Assembly: GCA_934661715.1 (NCBI GenBank)
Contig: CAKUJL010000074.1
Location: forward strand, 1-7,358
DNA: 7,358 nt
Direction: 5' to 3'
Source of the DNA: an uncultured Oscillospiraceae bacterium
GTDB taxonomy: Bacteria > Bacillota > Clostridia > Oscillospirales > Oscillospiraceae
Positions 1 to 5,334 of the stretch are shown here, piece after piece. The notes under the pieces are model-generated. The model did no database searches, was not told where the DNA came from, and saw only the letters and a program-made list of their open reading frames with translations. The position numbers were made by a program, and so were the translations under genes. Each line of letters begins with the position of its first letter. Within the stretch, counting starts at the first letter, position 1.

Positions 1-43
1 ACAGCACGAGCGTGAGCGCAAGCAGCTTCTTAATCGTTTTCAT
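1..43 (-). CDS. Start of a secreted protein (partial, 3' end off-window)
   Basis: Only the first 14 codons are present, reading MKTIKKLLALTLVL, a typical start of a Sec signal peptide: two to three lysines followed by a leucine-rich hydrophobic stretch. The start is chosen because AAGGAG lies 10 nt upstream (54-59). It lies 85 bases behind the signal peptidase-like gene on the same strand with no convincing terminator between them, so it is probably a later gene of the same surface-protein operon. By analogy with pilus loci it could be a pilin or other sorted protein (inference); the visible part only shows that it is exported. It was too short to stand out as an open frame on its own. Confidence 0.7.
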   Translation of the reverse strand, partial: MKTIKKLLALTLVL

Positions 44-128
44 TTTCCAAATTCTCCTTTTCATTTAGATTTTGGATATTTTAGATTTTTTGATTTGGAA
101 TTGCGAATGTATAAGAAGTGGAGGAGGG

Positions 129-674
129 CTAGAGCCCTCTGCGGCGCAGGATGGTGATGACCTTTCCCTCCACCTGCGTCATGGGGATCGGCCCGCGGTC
201 GCGGCTGTCTTCGGAGATGGTGCGGTAGTCGCCAAGGACGAACAAACAGCCCGAGGGAACCGTAAGCGGGTATGTGACCGCGTCTTTCGGGTACGTGGGA
301 TACAGGATCTCGCCGCTTTGCTGCGTGCCGTTGACATAGAGGCTGCCCGCCTCGTCGATCGACACGACGTCTCCTTCGCGTGCGGCGATACGCCCGACGC
401 ACTGTTTGCCTGCGTAATCGTAGACAATGACGTCGTTTTTCGCGTATTCGCTTTGCAGCCGGAAGGCGATCATGAGGTCGCCGTCCTTGACCGCGGGGAA
501 CATGCCGCTGCCCGTGGCCTGCGCGAAGAGGAACACTTTGGTTACGATCAGGTATCCAGCCACCGCCAGCAGAACCACCCGCGCCAAAAGGGAAAGGTAA
601 CCTTTTCTTGTCGCCAAGTCGTTCCGCCGTCTGCGGATCACCTGTGCCGGGGTCAGATTTTTCTTGTCCGCCAT
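129..674 (-). CDS. Signal peptidase I-like protein lacking both catalytic residues (SipA-like)
   Basis: This 181-residue protein has the layout of Gram-positive type I signal peptidases (S26): a basic N-terminus, one membrane segment (about 28-50), then an extracellular catalytic fold. Box B reads TGSGMFPAVKDGD (54-66). Aligned on M-x-P and on the following GD, the catalytic Ser position is Gly57, with a serine one residue earlier. The general-base Lys of the V-K-R motif is Gly94 (V93-G94-R95). The structural box GD-Y-R..SEDSR..G (148-161) is intact, so the fold is kept but the Ser/Lys dyad is not. Known: SipA of streptococcal pili is a signal peptidase homologue without the dyad that is needed for pilus assembly. 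Inferred: the same kind of assembly role here for the surface protein encoded two genes upstream. The ATG at 674 overlaps the previous stop by one base (TGATG) and is preceded by GAGGGAG; a GTG one codon earlier is possible. A shifted active serine (Ser56) cannot be fully excluded. Confidence 0.85.
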   Translation of the reverse strand: MADKKNLTPAQVIRRRRNDLATRKGYLSLLARVVLLAVAGYLIVTKVFLFAQATGSGMFPAVKDGDLMIAFRLQSEYAKNDVIVYDYAGKQCVGRIAAREGDVVSIDEAGSLYVNGTQQSGEILYPTYPKDAVTYPLTVPSGCLFVLGDYRTISEDSRDRGPIPMTQVEGKVITILRRRGL

Positions 675-1060
675 CACTCTCCCTCGCTTTGGTTTTTTGC
701 GATCAGATTATTGTACGCCTGCGCGAGCTTGCGGTACTCGTCCTGATACTTGCTCAAGGACTGCTGGTACTGCTGAGCCTTCGCATTCGTATTTTGTACA
801 TAAGCCGCCATCAGCGCGTTATAACGGGCCCGTTCCGCTACCAATGCCGCTTCATACAATCGGTTGAGGCTTTCGAGCTTCTTCCAGAGATCGTCCTCGT
901 CCACGCCGCCGATGATGGCCTTGCGGAATCTGACCGTCTGGAACCACTGCAAAAGCTCCTTTTGCTCTTCACTCAGAGCCGGGGTCTCCTCGCGGGGCGA
1001 AGCGTCCTTCTTCTCGCGGGGGTTATTCGATCTATGGCCCGGATGTTTCCGTTCAGCCAT
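674..1060 (-). CDS. Small coiled-coil protein, weakly DivIVA-like, of the surface-protein operon
   Basis: A 128-residue, soluble, highly charged protein with no signal peptide or membrane segment. Residues 1-30 are polar and probably disordered. From about 31 to 122 it is predicted to be almost entirely alpha-helical, rich in E, K, Q, A and L, with a pattern compatible with a coiled coil. The segment FRKAIIGGVDEDDLWKKL (45-62), ending a few residues later at LNRLYE (65-70), resembles the FRGYD-x-DEV-x-x-FL...YE start of DivIVA/GpsB-type proteins. That resemblance is by eye and remote. The start ATG at 1060 shares one base with the stop of the large surface protein and has no clear Shine-Dalgarno of its own, so it is probably translated by reinitiation. 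Its position between a sorted surface protein and a signal peptidase-like protein suggests a cytoplasmic assembly or localisation partner (inference). No family name can be given with certainty. Confidence 0.75.
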   Translation of the reverse strand: MAERKHPGHRSNNPREKKDASPREETPALSEEQKELLQWFQTVRFRKAIIGGVDEDDLWKKLESLNRLYEAALVAERARYNALMAAYVQNTNAKAQQYQQSLSKYQDEYRKLAQAYNNLIAKNQSEGE

Positions 1061-3429
1061 CAATCAACATCACGTCTGCGCTTATGCGCAAGGGTCACAA
1101 CTGCGCCCAAGGTAACAAAGCAAAGCGCAAGCAGGTAGGGCCAGGAGTCTAAGGAAAGGCCCGTGTCGGGTACTGGGTCTTTGTCATTGATAAAGAGAAT
1201 CTTGTTCTCTCCATCGGAACTTTCAATCGTGTGGGTGTACGACCTGCTGTTTGCCGAAGTTCTCCGTGTCGCATCATAGCCAGCAGCATCCACGCCCAGC
1301 TGATAGTAAAGCGTGTAGCCTTCGTAGGTTTCCTCGGTAAACGTGATCTTGCCGCCAACCGGCAGATTGGAAATCGTCACCGACGCAAAGCCATCGCCCT
1401 TCAGTGTGAACTTCTGTTCCTGTTCTGTTGCATTATCAGGATACAGGCCAGTGGTAATCTCGTTATTGTCTTTGTCGTAAACCTCGTAACTAAAGGTAAA
1501 TTCCTTGTCCGTGCTTCCCAGCTTGCCAGTAGCAAGCTTCGAAATCGTTACACTGGTAGTCGCAGGTACATATTTGGCTTTGAAATAAACCGTACCATCA
1601 GCCAACTCATCTTCAGACGGAGCGTAGCCATTGTTCCATTTATCATCCGTAACTTTATTTTCGTCTTCGTCATACCAACCGTCGAACACGTAAGTAATGC
1701 CATTATTGGTTATTGTTTCTGGATATGTACCCGATGTACCCGTAGGTGCCTTATCGGTTTTTGCTATTGTTGTTGTAGCCTCTTTTTTATAGTTCTTAGC
1801 ATCAACCTGTTCGACCGTTCCGTCAGGCATGGTAACAAGAAAGACAGCTGCAAAAACCTTTGTTGTCTTGACACTGATTGTGCAGTCAATGTGTTTATCC
1901 GGTACGGTAGAGTTATTTTTTGAAATTTTATAGGGGGTTAAATAGATAGCCTCAATCTCATCTTCTGAATCAAGCGTTACCCCAAGATCACTCTCAAGTT
2001 TTGCTTTATAAGCAGTAAAAATTGCCGTGAAATGCGTTGAGAATTTTTCTTTCGGCAATTCCCAAGTGCCATCCTTATTATCTACCATGCCATCAGGCAT
2101 CGTCAAAACATAAGCTATCGGAGAGAAGATATTCTTATCATCCTTCCATGTAGCACCTGTCGTATTTACAGTGCCATTGCCAACACAAGTGCCCCACTCG
2201 CTAGTATCGTTACTGTCACGCTTGCTGGTTGGTGTCTTCAGGTAATACACCTGAGCCTGTTCTTGCGTAACTTTCAACTTAATTGTAATAGTTTCCGTTT
2301 TTGAATAACTGCCACCAGGATAAGTAGGGAATCCTCCGCCACTATAATCAAGATAAGTATACTGAACAGTCAGGATATAATCATTGACTGGAACGTTCTC
2401 CCCAATCGTAAAAGAAAGACCGCGCTCTACGGAATCATAGTCATCCGTATACGGTGCCACCGAAAATCCAGTTACATGGGGGGTGCACTTGGTAATTGTA
2501 GCGCTATTGATAGTGGAACTAACATCAACTGCAATTTTCAGAGTAGAGTTTTGCGGTGTGCTATAGCTTTCGTCGTCCAGCGTATCAATACCATAGGCAC
2601 CAAACTCTGCCATCTTGTCTTCGAGCGCGGCGTTCTGCTCTTCGGTGAACTGCTCAAGGAGTGCATTCTCTTCCTCGGTCAGATTATTGAGAATCGCGTT
2701 GATTTCGTCAAGCGTTGCGCACGCCATCAGGCGGTTATAGAGTTCGTCCACGGGCTGCACTTCGCCTTCCGTGGGCTGCACCTCGGCGGGGACGATGGGC
2801 TCGATCGGGGTGACCGGGTCGGTCGGCGTGGTGGGATCGCTGGGGGTGGTGGTGTTGCCGGTGTTCTCGCCGTTATTCTCGGTATTCTGGTTCTCGCCGT
2901 TCTGGTTCTCGTTATTTTCCGTGCTGCCCTGTTCGCCGTTGTTCTCCTCACCGCCGTCGGTGGGGGTGTTGGTTTCGGGCTGCTTCGGTTCTTCGCTCGT
3001 GCCGGGCGCTGCGGGCTGCTCGGGCGCGACCGGCTGCTGCTCGGTCGAAGCGGCCACAGCGGTCTCAAAATGGGCGTAGAGATGCACCGCCTCGTCCGCA
3101 TGGGTCGAGACTGACGTTCCAAATGTAAACGGCTTGTTCAGGTCATTATCGACGAACCAGCCCTTGAAGACTTCTCCTTCCGGAGCATTCGGGTCAGTCG
3201 GCTTCGTCAGCGCTTCGCCGGAAGCAACCTTGACTTCCTGCACCGTCTCGCCGACGTGGAAGATATATGTAACGCTGCCCGTAGCCGCCGGTTCGTTCTG
3301 TTCAGCGACTCCCTGCTCGTCCACAACGGCTGCATATGCCGGTACGAGCACGCTGCACAGCATAATCAGCGCCAGAGCCAGCGCCAAAAAACGGCCTCCG
3401 GCTCCCTTCTGCCCGAAGCTCTGCTTCAT
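1060..3429 (-). CDS. Modular cell-wall-anchored surface protein with VPDTG sorting signal
   Basis: A 789-residue exported protein. Order of parts: signal peptide (1 to about 34, ending AYA-A); InlB/Listeria-Bacteroides-type repeat with V-x-x-GE...FKGWF...LYAHF (about 54-121); stalk rich in P, T, E, N and Q (127-226); short acidic helical segment (227-275); beta-rich Ig-like stretch (about 290-390); second GWYDE-type module (about 536-622); pilin-like domain (624-749). The C-terminus carries a sorting signal: VPDTG (753-757), hydrophobic helix (about 763-781) and HKRRR tail, a variant of LPXTG. In the last domain Lys631, Glu699/700 and Asn748 sit where intramolecular isopeptide bonds form in Spy0128-like pilins (inference). 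The start is fixed by AGGAGG 7 nt before ATG at 3429 and by the signal peptide; an in-frame ATG at 3564 would bury that peptide. First gene of the operon. It could be an adhesin or the backbone of a short pilus. The DNA for about residues 285-620 is visibly AT-richer than the rest. Confidence 0.88.
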   Translation of the reverse strand: MKQSFGQKGAGGRFLALALALIMLCSVLVPAYAAVVDEQGVAEQNEPAATGSVTYIFHVGETVQEVKVASGEALTKPTDPNAPEGEVFKGWFVDNDLNKPFTFGTSVSTHADEAVHLYAHFETAVAASTEQQPVAPEQPAAPGTSEEPKQPETNTPTDGGEENNGEQGSTENNENQNGENQNTENNGENTGNTTTPSDPTTPTDPVTPIEPIVPAEVQPTEGEVQPVDELYNRLMACATLDEINAILNNLTEEENALLEQFTEEQNAALEDKMAEFGAYGIDTLDDESYSTPQNSTLKIAVDVSSTINSATITKCTPHVTGFSVAPYTDDYDSVERGLSFTIGENVPVNDYILTVQYTYLDYSGGGFPTYPGGSYSKTETITIKLKVTQEQAQVYYLKTPTSKRDSNDTSEWGTCVGNGTVNTTGATWKDDKNIFSPIAYVLTMPDGMVDNKDGTWELPKEKFSTHFTAIFTAYKAKLESDLGVTLDSEDEIEAIYLTPYKISKNNSTVPDKHIDCTISVKTTKVFAAVFLVTMPDGTVEQVDAKNYKKEATTTIAKTDKAPTGTSGTYPETITNNGITYVFDGWYDEDENKVTDDKWNNGYAPSEDELADGTVYFKAKYVPATTSVTISKLATGKLGSTDKEFTFSYEVYDKDNNEITTGLYPDNATEQEQKFTLKGDGFASVTISNLPVGGKITFTEETYEGYTLYYQLGVDAAGYDATRRTSANSRSYTHTIESSDGENKILFINDKDPVPDTGLSLDSWPYLLALCFVTLGAVVTLAHKRRRDVD
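2752..3051 (-). repeat. Low-complexity N/E/Q- and P/T-rich stalk coding segment
   Basis: Codons for residues 127-226 of the surface protein form a compositionally simple linker. Residues 161-194 are made of irregular ENN/ENQ/GEN units and residues 195-215 of PxTP/DPxTP units. Such stalks usually hold a binding head away from the wall. Because the codons are near-repeats, slippage could vary the stalk length between strains (inference). Confidence 0.7.
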
Positions 3430-3436
3430 AGAAAAA

Positions 3437-3442
3437 CCTCCT
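3437..3442 (-). promoter_or_regulatory. Ribosome binding site deciding the surface protein start
   Basis: AGGAGG on the minus strand, 7 nt upstream of the ATG at 3429. It is a full match to the anti-Shine-Dalgarno core and supports this start over the in-frame ATG at 3564, which would place the signal peptide 45 residues inside the protein. Confidence 0.85.
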
Positions 3443-3503
3443 GTTGCTCTATACGCCTTTGCGCCGAAATCCGCGCAAATAGAACACAAATGTATCTTAC
3501 CGT

Positions 3504-3515
3504 GGAAACGTTTCC
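3504..3515. promoter_or_regulatory. Perfect 12-bp palindrome in the leader, possible LacI-family operator
   Basis: GGAAACGTTTCC is a perfect 12-bp inverted repeat with the central CG and AAACGTTT core common in LacI-family operators. It lies about 110 nt downstream of the predicted start of transcription of the surface-protein operon, so a bound repressor would act as a roadblock. As RNA it could instead form a short hairpin with an ACGU loop. No regulator gene is present to support either reading. Confidence 0.35.
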
Positions 3516-3573
3516 GCTCCCGGTGAGAAAGCAAAGGGCCGCGAAAACCACAGCGCTCTGCCATAATTCGAAC

Positions 3574-3610
3574 CCGGATCGTCCGGCATACATCCTATGG
3601 TACATATGCC
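3574..3610 (-). promoter_or_regulatory. Two overlapping stem-loops in the 5' leader of the surface-protein operon
   Basis: On the minus strand, 3610-3585 can form a hairpin: GGCAUAUGU pairs with AUGUAUGCC (two G-U pairs), then an A bulge and two C-G pairs close an AUA loop. The next stem, CCGGA-CGA-UCCGG (3586-3574), shares two bases with the foot of the first, so the two may compete. The leader is about 195 nt in total. No known riboswitch consensus was recognised, and no U-run follows either stem. Confidence 0.4.
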
Positions 3611-3631
3611 ACACTCGATGCCTGTGCCCAT

Positions 3632-3660
3632 ATGATAGCACGTACCACCGGCAAATTCAA
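3632..3660 (-). promoter_or_regulatory. Sigma-A-type promoter of the surface-protein operon
   Basis: On the minus strand TTGAAT (3660-3655) and TATCAT (3637-3632) are separated by exactly 17 nt. Each hexamer has four to five matches to consensus. Transcription would start near 3625 and leave a leader of about 195 nt before the ATG at 3429. It lies in the 359-bp gap behind the acetyltransferase gene, as expected for the first gene of an operon. Confidence 0.6.
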
Positions 3661-3768
3661 CCCCTGCGCAAACATTTTTATGCTATATTTCCCAGCTCTG
3701 TCGTTTCGACCCAAAACGCAGGTTTAATTTGTGCGCTTTGCAGTAAACAATTTGCTAATATCGATAAA

Positions 3769-3797
3769 ACTGTATCGTTTTCCTGTTTTTATGTCAA
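3769..3797 (-). promoter_or_regulatory. Possible second upstream promoter overlapping the GNAT stop
   Basis: A perfect -35 TTGACA (3797-3792) lies in the last codons of the acetyltransferase and is followed after 17 nt by TACAGT (3774-3769), four of six matches. It could give a longer leader for the surface-protein operon. The TTGACA is also needed to encode the Leu-Thr end of the upstream protein, so a chance match is possible. Between this site and 3660 nothing else could be recognised. Confidence 0.3.
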
Positions 3798-4307
3798 TTC
3801 CAGCGGTTTTATGTAAAATAAGTTCATCGCCCCATGCATCACGCCCGCGGGCTTTTCGATTTCCGTAAAGCCGTATCGCGTGTAGAGCCGGACGGCGGCG
3901 GTGAGGTTGGAGTGCGTTTCGAGATAGATCTTGTCGTACCCGTGCTCCCGCGCGAACCGCTCCACGAGCTCCAGCAACCGGTGGCCGAGCCCGAGCCCCT
4001 TCGCCTCGTCCGCGAGATAGAACTTCTGCACCTCCGCGCAGTTGGGTATCCCCGGAAACTCGGCCAGTCCCCCGCCGCCAAGCAGCGTCCCGTCTTCGCC
4101 GTGCAGGGTGTAATAGACGCGCTGTTCGGGTTTTTCGTCGTAAAACGCGTGAAGGGAGGAAAGCGCCTCGTCAAAATACGCTGTCCCCGGAATGTCCAGC
4201 CCGTAGCTTTTGAGATTGTACCGCACCAGCGCCGCCATGCCCAGATCGTCCTCCGGCAGGATTTTCCGGATCGTGACCGGCCCGCGCTTTGTTTCAAAAA
4301 TCTCCAT
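3789..4307 (-). CDS. GNAT-family N-acetyltransferase
   Basis: This 172-residue cytoplasmic protein matches the usual length of a single GNAT domain, which transfers an acetyl group from acetyl-CoA to an amine. Motif A is visible: a beta strand AEVQKFYLAD (91-100), then the pyrophosphate-binding loop K-G-L-G-L-G (103-108) and the helix HRLLELVERFA. The C-terminal part has the typical N-x-x-A-x-x-L-Y-x-x-x-GF motif (134-147). The substrate cannot be told from the sequence. The ATG at 4307 is preceded by AAGGAG at 8 nt. It has its own promoter, is divergent from the methyltransferase remnant, and is followed by a 359-bp gap, so it appears to be monocistronic. No hairpin terminator is obvious after its stop. 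Confidence 0.9.
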   Translation of the reverse strand: MEIFETKRGPVTIRKILPEDDLGMAALVRYNLKSYGLDIPGTAYFDEALSSLHAFYDEKPEQRVYYTLHGEDGTLLGGGGLAEFPGIPNCAEVQKFYLADEAKGLGLGHRLLELVERFAREHGYDKIYLETHSNLTAAVRLYTRYGFTEIEKPAGVMHGAMNLFYIKPLELT

Positions 4308-4342
4308 GCTTCCCGCTCCTTTTCGCGTTTTCTACATTATAA

Positions 4343-4371
4343 ATAATAAATAGGAAGTTCGCGTTTGTAAA
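4343..4371 (-). promoter_or_regulatory. Promoter of the GNAT acetyltransferase gene
   Basis: On the minus strand TTTACA (4371-4366), a 17-nt spacer and TATTAT (4348-4343) fit a sigma-A promoter with five of six matches in each hexamer. Transcription would start near 4336, about 30 nt before the ATG at 4307. An overlapping TATAAT (4341-4336) lacks a well-placed -35 box. Confidence 0.6.
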
Positions 4372-4382
4372 GCGTTTGCCTC

Positions 4383-4411
4383 TTGCATTCCGCCGCCGTT
4401 TGTGGCAGAAT
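4383..4411 (+). promoter_or_regulatory. Promoter of the broken methyltransferase gene
   Basis: TTGCAT (4383-4388), a 17-nt spacer and CAGAAT (4406-4411) form a moderate sigma-A match, with four of six bases in each box. The start would fall near 4418, inside the inverted repeat at 4416-4431. This promoter may now serve the membrane protein and flavoprotein genes downstream, reading through the inserted element (inference). Confidence 0.45.
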
Positions 4412-4415
4412 AGCG

Positions 4416-4431
4416 GTTAGATAACACTAAC
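4416..4431. promoter_or_regulatory. Inverted repeat GTTAG-N6-CTAAC, candidate operator
   Basis: GTTAG (4416-4420) and CTAAC (4427-4431) are perfect inverted half-sites around ATAACA, placed over the predicted transcription start and just ahead of the AAGGTGAG ribosome binding site. The TTAG/CTAA half-sites recall operators of DtxR-type metal regulators, but that likeness rests on four or five bases per arm and is weak. Confidence 0.3.
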
Positions 4432-4447
4432 TAAGGTGAGACACACG

Positions 4448-4654
4448 ATGAAATATCCGATCCAGAAAAATACCGTGCAGGAGACGCTCGTCATCCCGCT
4501 CTACGGCCGGCAGCAGTGCTCGAAGCTCTACCCCGAATTATACGAGGACAAGGCCGCCGAGCAGCTCATCTCCAGCATCGACTACGATTTTTCCGCCCTC
4601 GCCGCAAAGTCGACGGGGCTCATGTACCGTTTCGGCTTTTTAGGGTGTATCTGA
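4448..4654 (+). pseudogene. Class I SAM methyltransferase (leucine carboxyl methyltransferase-like), N-terminal remnant
   Basis: The frame encodes 68 residues beginning MKYPIQKNTVQETLVIPLYG, followed by a tyrosine- and acid-rich helix and ending YRFGFL before it enters the inserted element and stops at TGA (4652-4654). This start is characteristic of a clostridial branch of the PF04072/COG3315 methyltransferases, normally about 270 residues. Everything that binds SAM (the GxGxG strand and following motifs) is missing, so the product cannot be an active methyltransferase. The ATG at 4448 is preferred over an ATG at 4436 because AAGGTGAG (4433-4440) lies at the right distance. Beyond the element no methyltransferase sequence resumes; only about 37 bases remain before the next gene. 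The family assignment comes from recognition of the N-terminal motif, without a search. Confidence 0.75.
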
Positions 4655-4802
4655 AAACTCCCAATGTGACCGGCAGCGAGGAGTTTTTGCGCTGAGCAAG
4701 ACATTTTTCCGCAGGAATACTGACGTATTTCAAGGAAAAATGGCGCGGCGCAGCGTGAAAAGACCCGCTGTCCGGGTGCGTTGGGAGTTTTCAGATACAC
4801 CC
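4643..4802. mobile_element. 160-bp palindromic MITE-like element flanked by TA
   Basis: The ends are perfect inverted repeats, GGGTGTATCTGAAAACTCCC plus AA on the left and its exact reverse complement on the right (22 bp each; 23 if the next A/T pair is counted). A TA lies directly outside each end (4641-4642 and 4803-4804), consistent with a TA target duplication as made by IS630/Tc1-mariner-type and some IS5-type transposases. The inside is also an imperfect inverted repeat: CATTTTTCC (4702-4710) faces GGAAAAATG (4734-4742) and GAATAC faces GTATTTC, all centred at about 4722. There is no transposase frame, so it is non-autonomous. It interrupts the methyltransferase frame. The assignment to a parent IS family is open. 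Confidence 0.85.
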
Positions 4803-4841
4803 TAGAAACGGAATCATTTTTGCCGCAGAAAGGAGACCGTC

Positions 4842-5309
4842 ATGGAAGGAAGACAAGCACGTATCGACAGCAGGACGCTGTGCATTTCGGCATCCGCGTT
4901 TCTCGTTCTGGCTCTTCTGGGCTATTCCGCCATCTTTTTCATTCTCAACCTGACGCGAAACCCATCTGTCATCGCCGGCAATTCCGCGTGGATCTCGCAG
5001 CGGTTTTTCTGGCTGAAGGTGCGGGAAGGATGGTGCATCGTGTGCATGACGGTGTACCTCATGAAAAATATATTCCTGCTTCTCCGGCTTGCAAAGCGAA
5101 CGCTCGACGTTTCCTTCAAAAATCTGGCCCTGTATGTTCTCGCGCAGGCCGGTCTGGCGCTGCTCACGACCGTCCCGTTCAGCCTGCTGGACCGGCGGTT
5201 TTTCGCGGACTATCTGTTCCCGCTGTATGGTCTGGGCGCTGCGCTCGCGTTCCTTTTCCTTACCGCGGCGGCGATTTTGCTCTTCCGGCGCGTAAGGTCC
5301 CGGACTTAG
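4842..5309 (+). CDS. Four-helix integral membrane protein of unknown function
   Basis: This 155-residue protein has four hydrophobic segments at about 12-35, 63-82, 93-115 and 122-148. Basic residues after helix 2 (RLAKR) and at the C-terminus (RRVRSR) suggest both termini are in the cytoplasm. There is a Cys pair C65-x-x-C68 in helix 2, too little to claim a redox role. I do not recognise the family. The ATG at 4842 has AGGAG 6 nt upstream. It starts only 38 bases after the palindromic element and is followed after 25 bases by the flavin reductase-like gene on the same strand, so the two are probably co-transcribed. Its own promoter was not found; transcription may come from the methyltransferase promoter or from within the element. 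Confidence 0.75.
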   Translation: MEGRQARIDSRTLCISASAFLVLALLGYSAIFFILNLTRNPSVIAGNSAWISQRFFWLKVREGWCIVCMTVYLMKNIFLLLRLAKRTLDVSFKNLALYVLAQAGLALLTTVPFSLLDRRFFADYLFPLYGLGAALAFLFLTAAAILLFRRVRSRT

Positions 5310-5334
5310 AAACTACATTTTTCGGAGGCTTCTC

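Noticed and set aside
124..139. Inverted repeat GAGGGCT/AGCCCTC over the stop of the signal peptidase-like gene
   Set aside because: The loop is only 2 nt and no T-run follows on the minus strand, so it is not a convincing terminator.
2476..3114. Long plus-strand open frame opposite the stalk of the surface protein
   Set aside because: It is the antisense reading of a simple N/E/P-rich coding segment, with no ribosome binding site and a glycine/valine-rich low-complexity product.
3430..3564. In-frame ATG at 3564 giving an 834-residue surface protein
   Set aside because: It would put 45 polar residues before a clear signal peptide, while ATG at 3429 has a perfect AGGAGG 7 nt upstream.
3561..3590. 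tRNA-like GGGTTCGAAT motif on the minus strand of the leader
   Set aside because: The flanking bases do not form a T-stem or acceptor stem and no other tRNA arms are present.
3480..3625. Possible cyclic di-GMP riboswitch, since clostridial surface genes often have one
   Set aside because: The conserved bases of the GEMM classes could not be found on either strand; only generic hairpins are visible.
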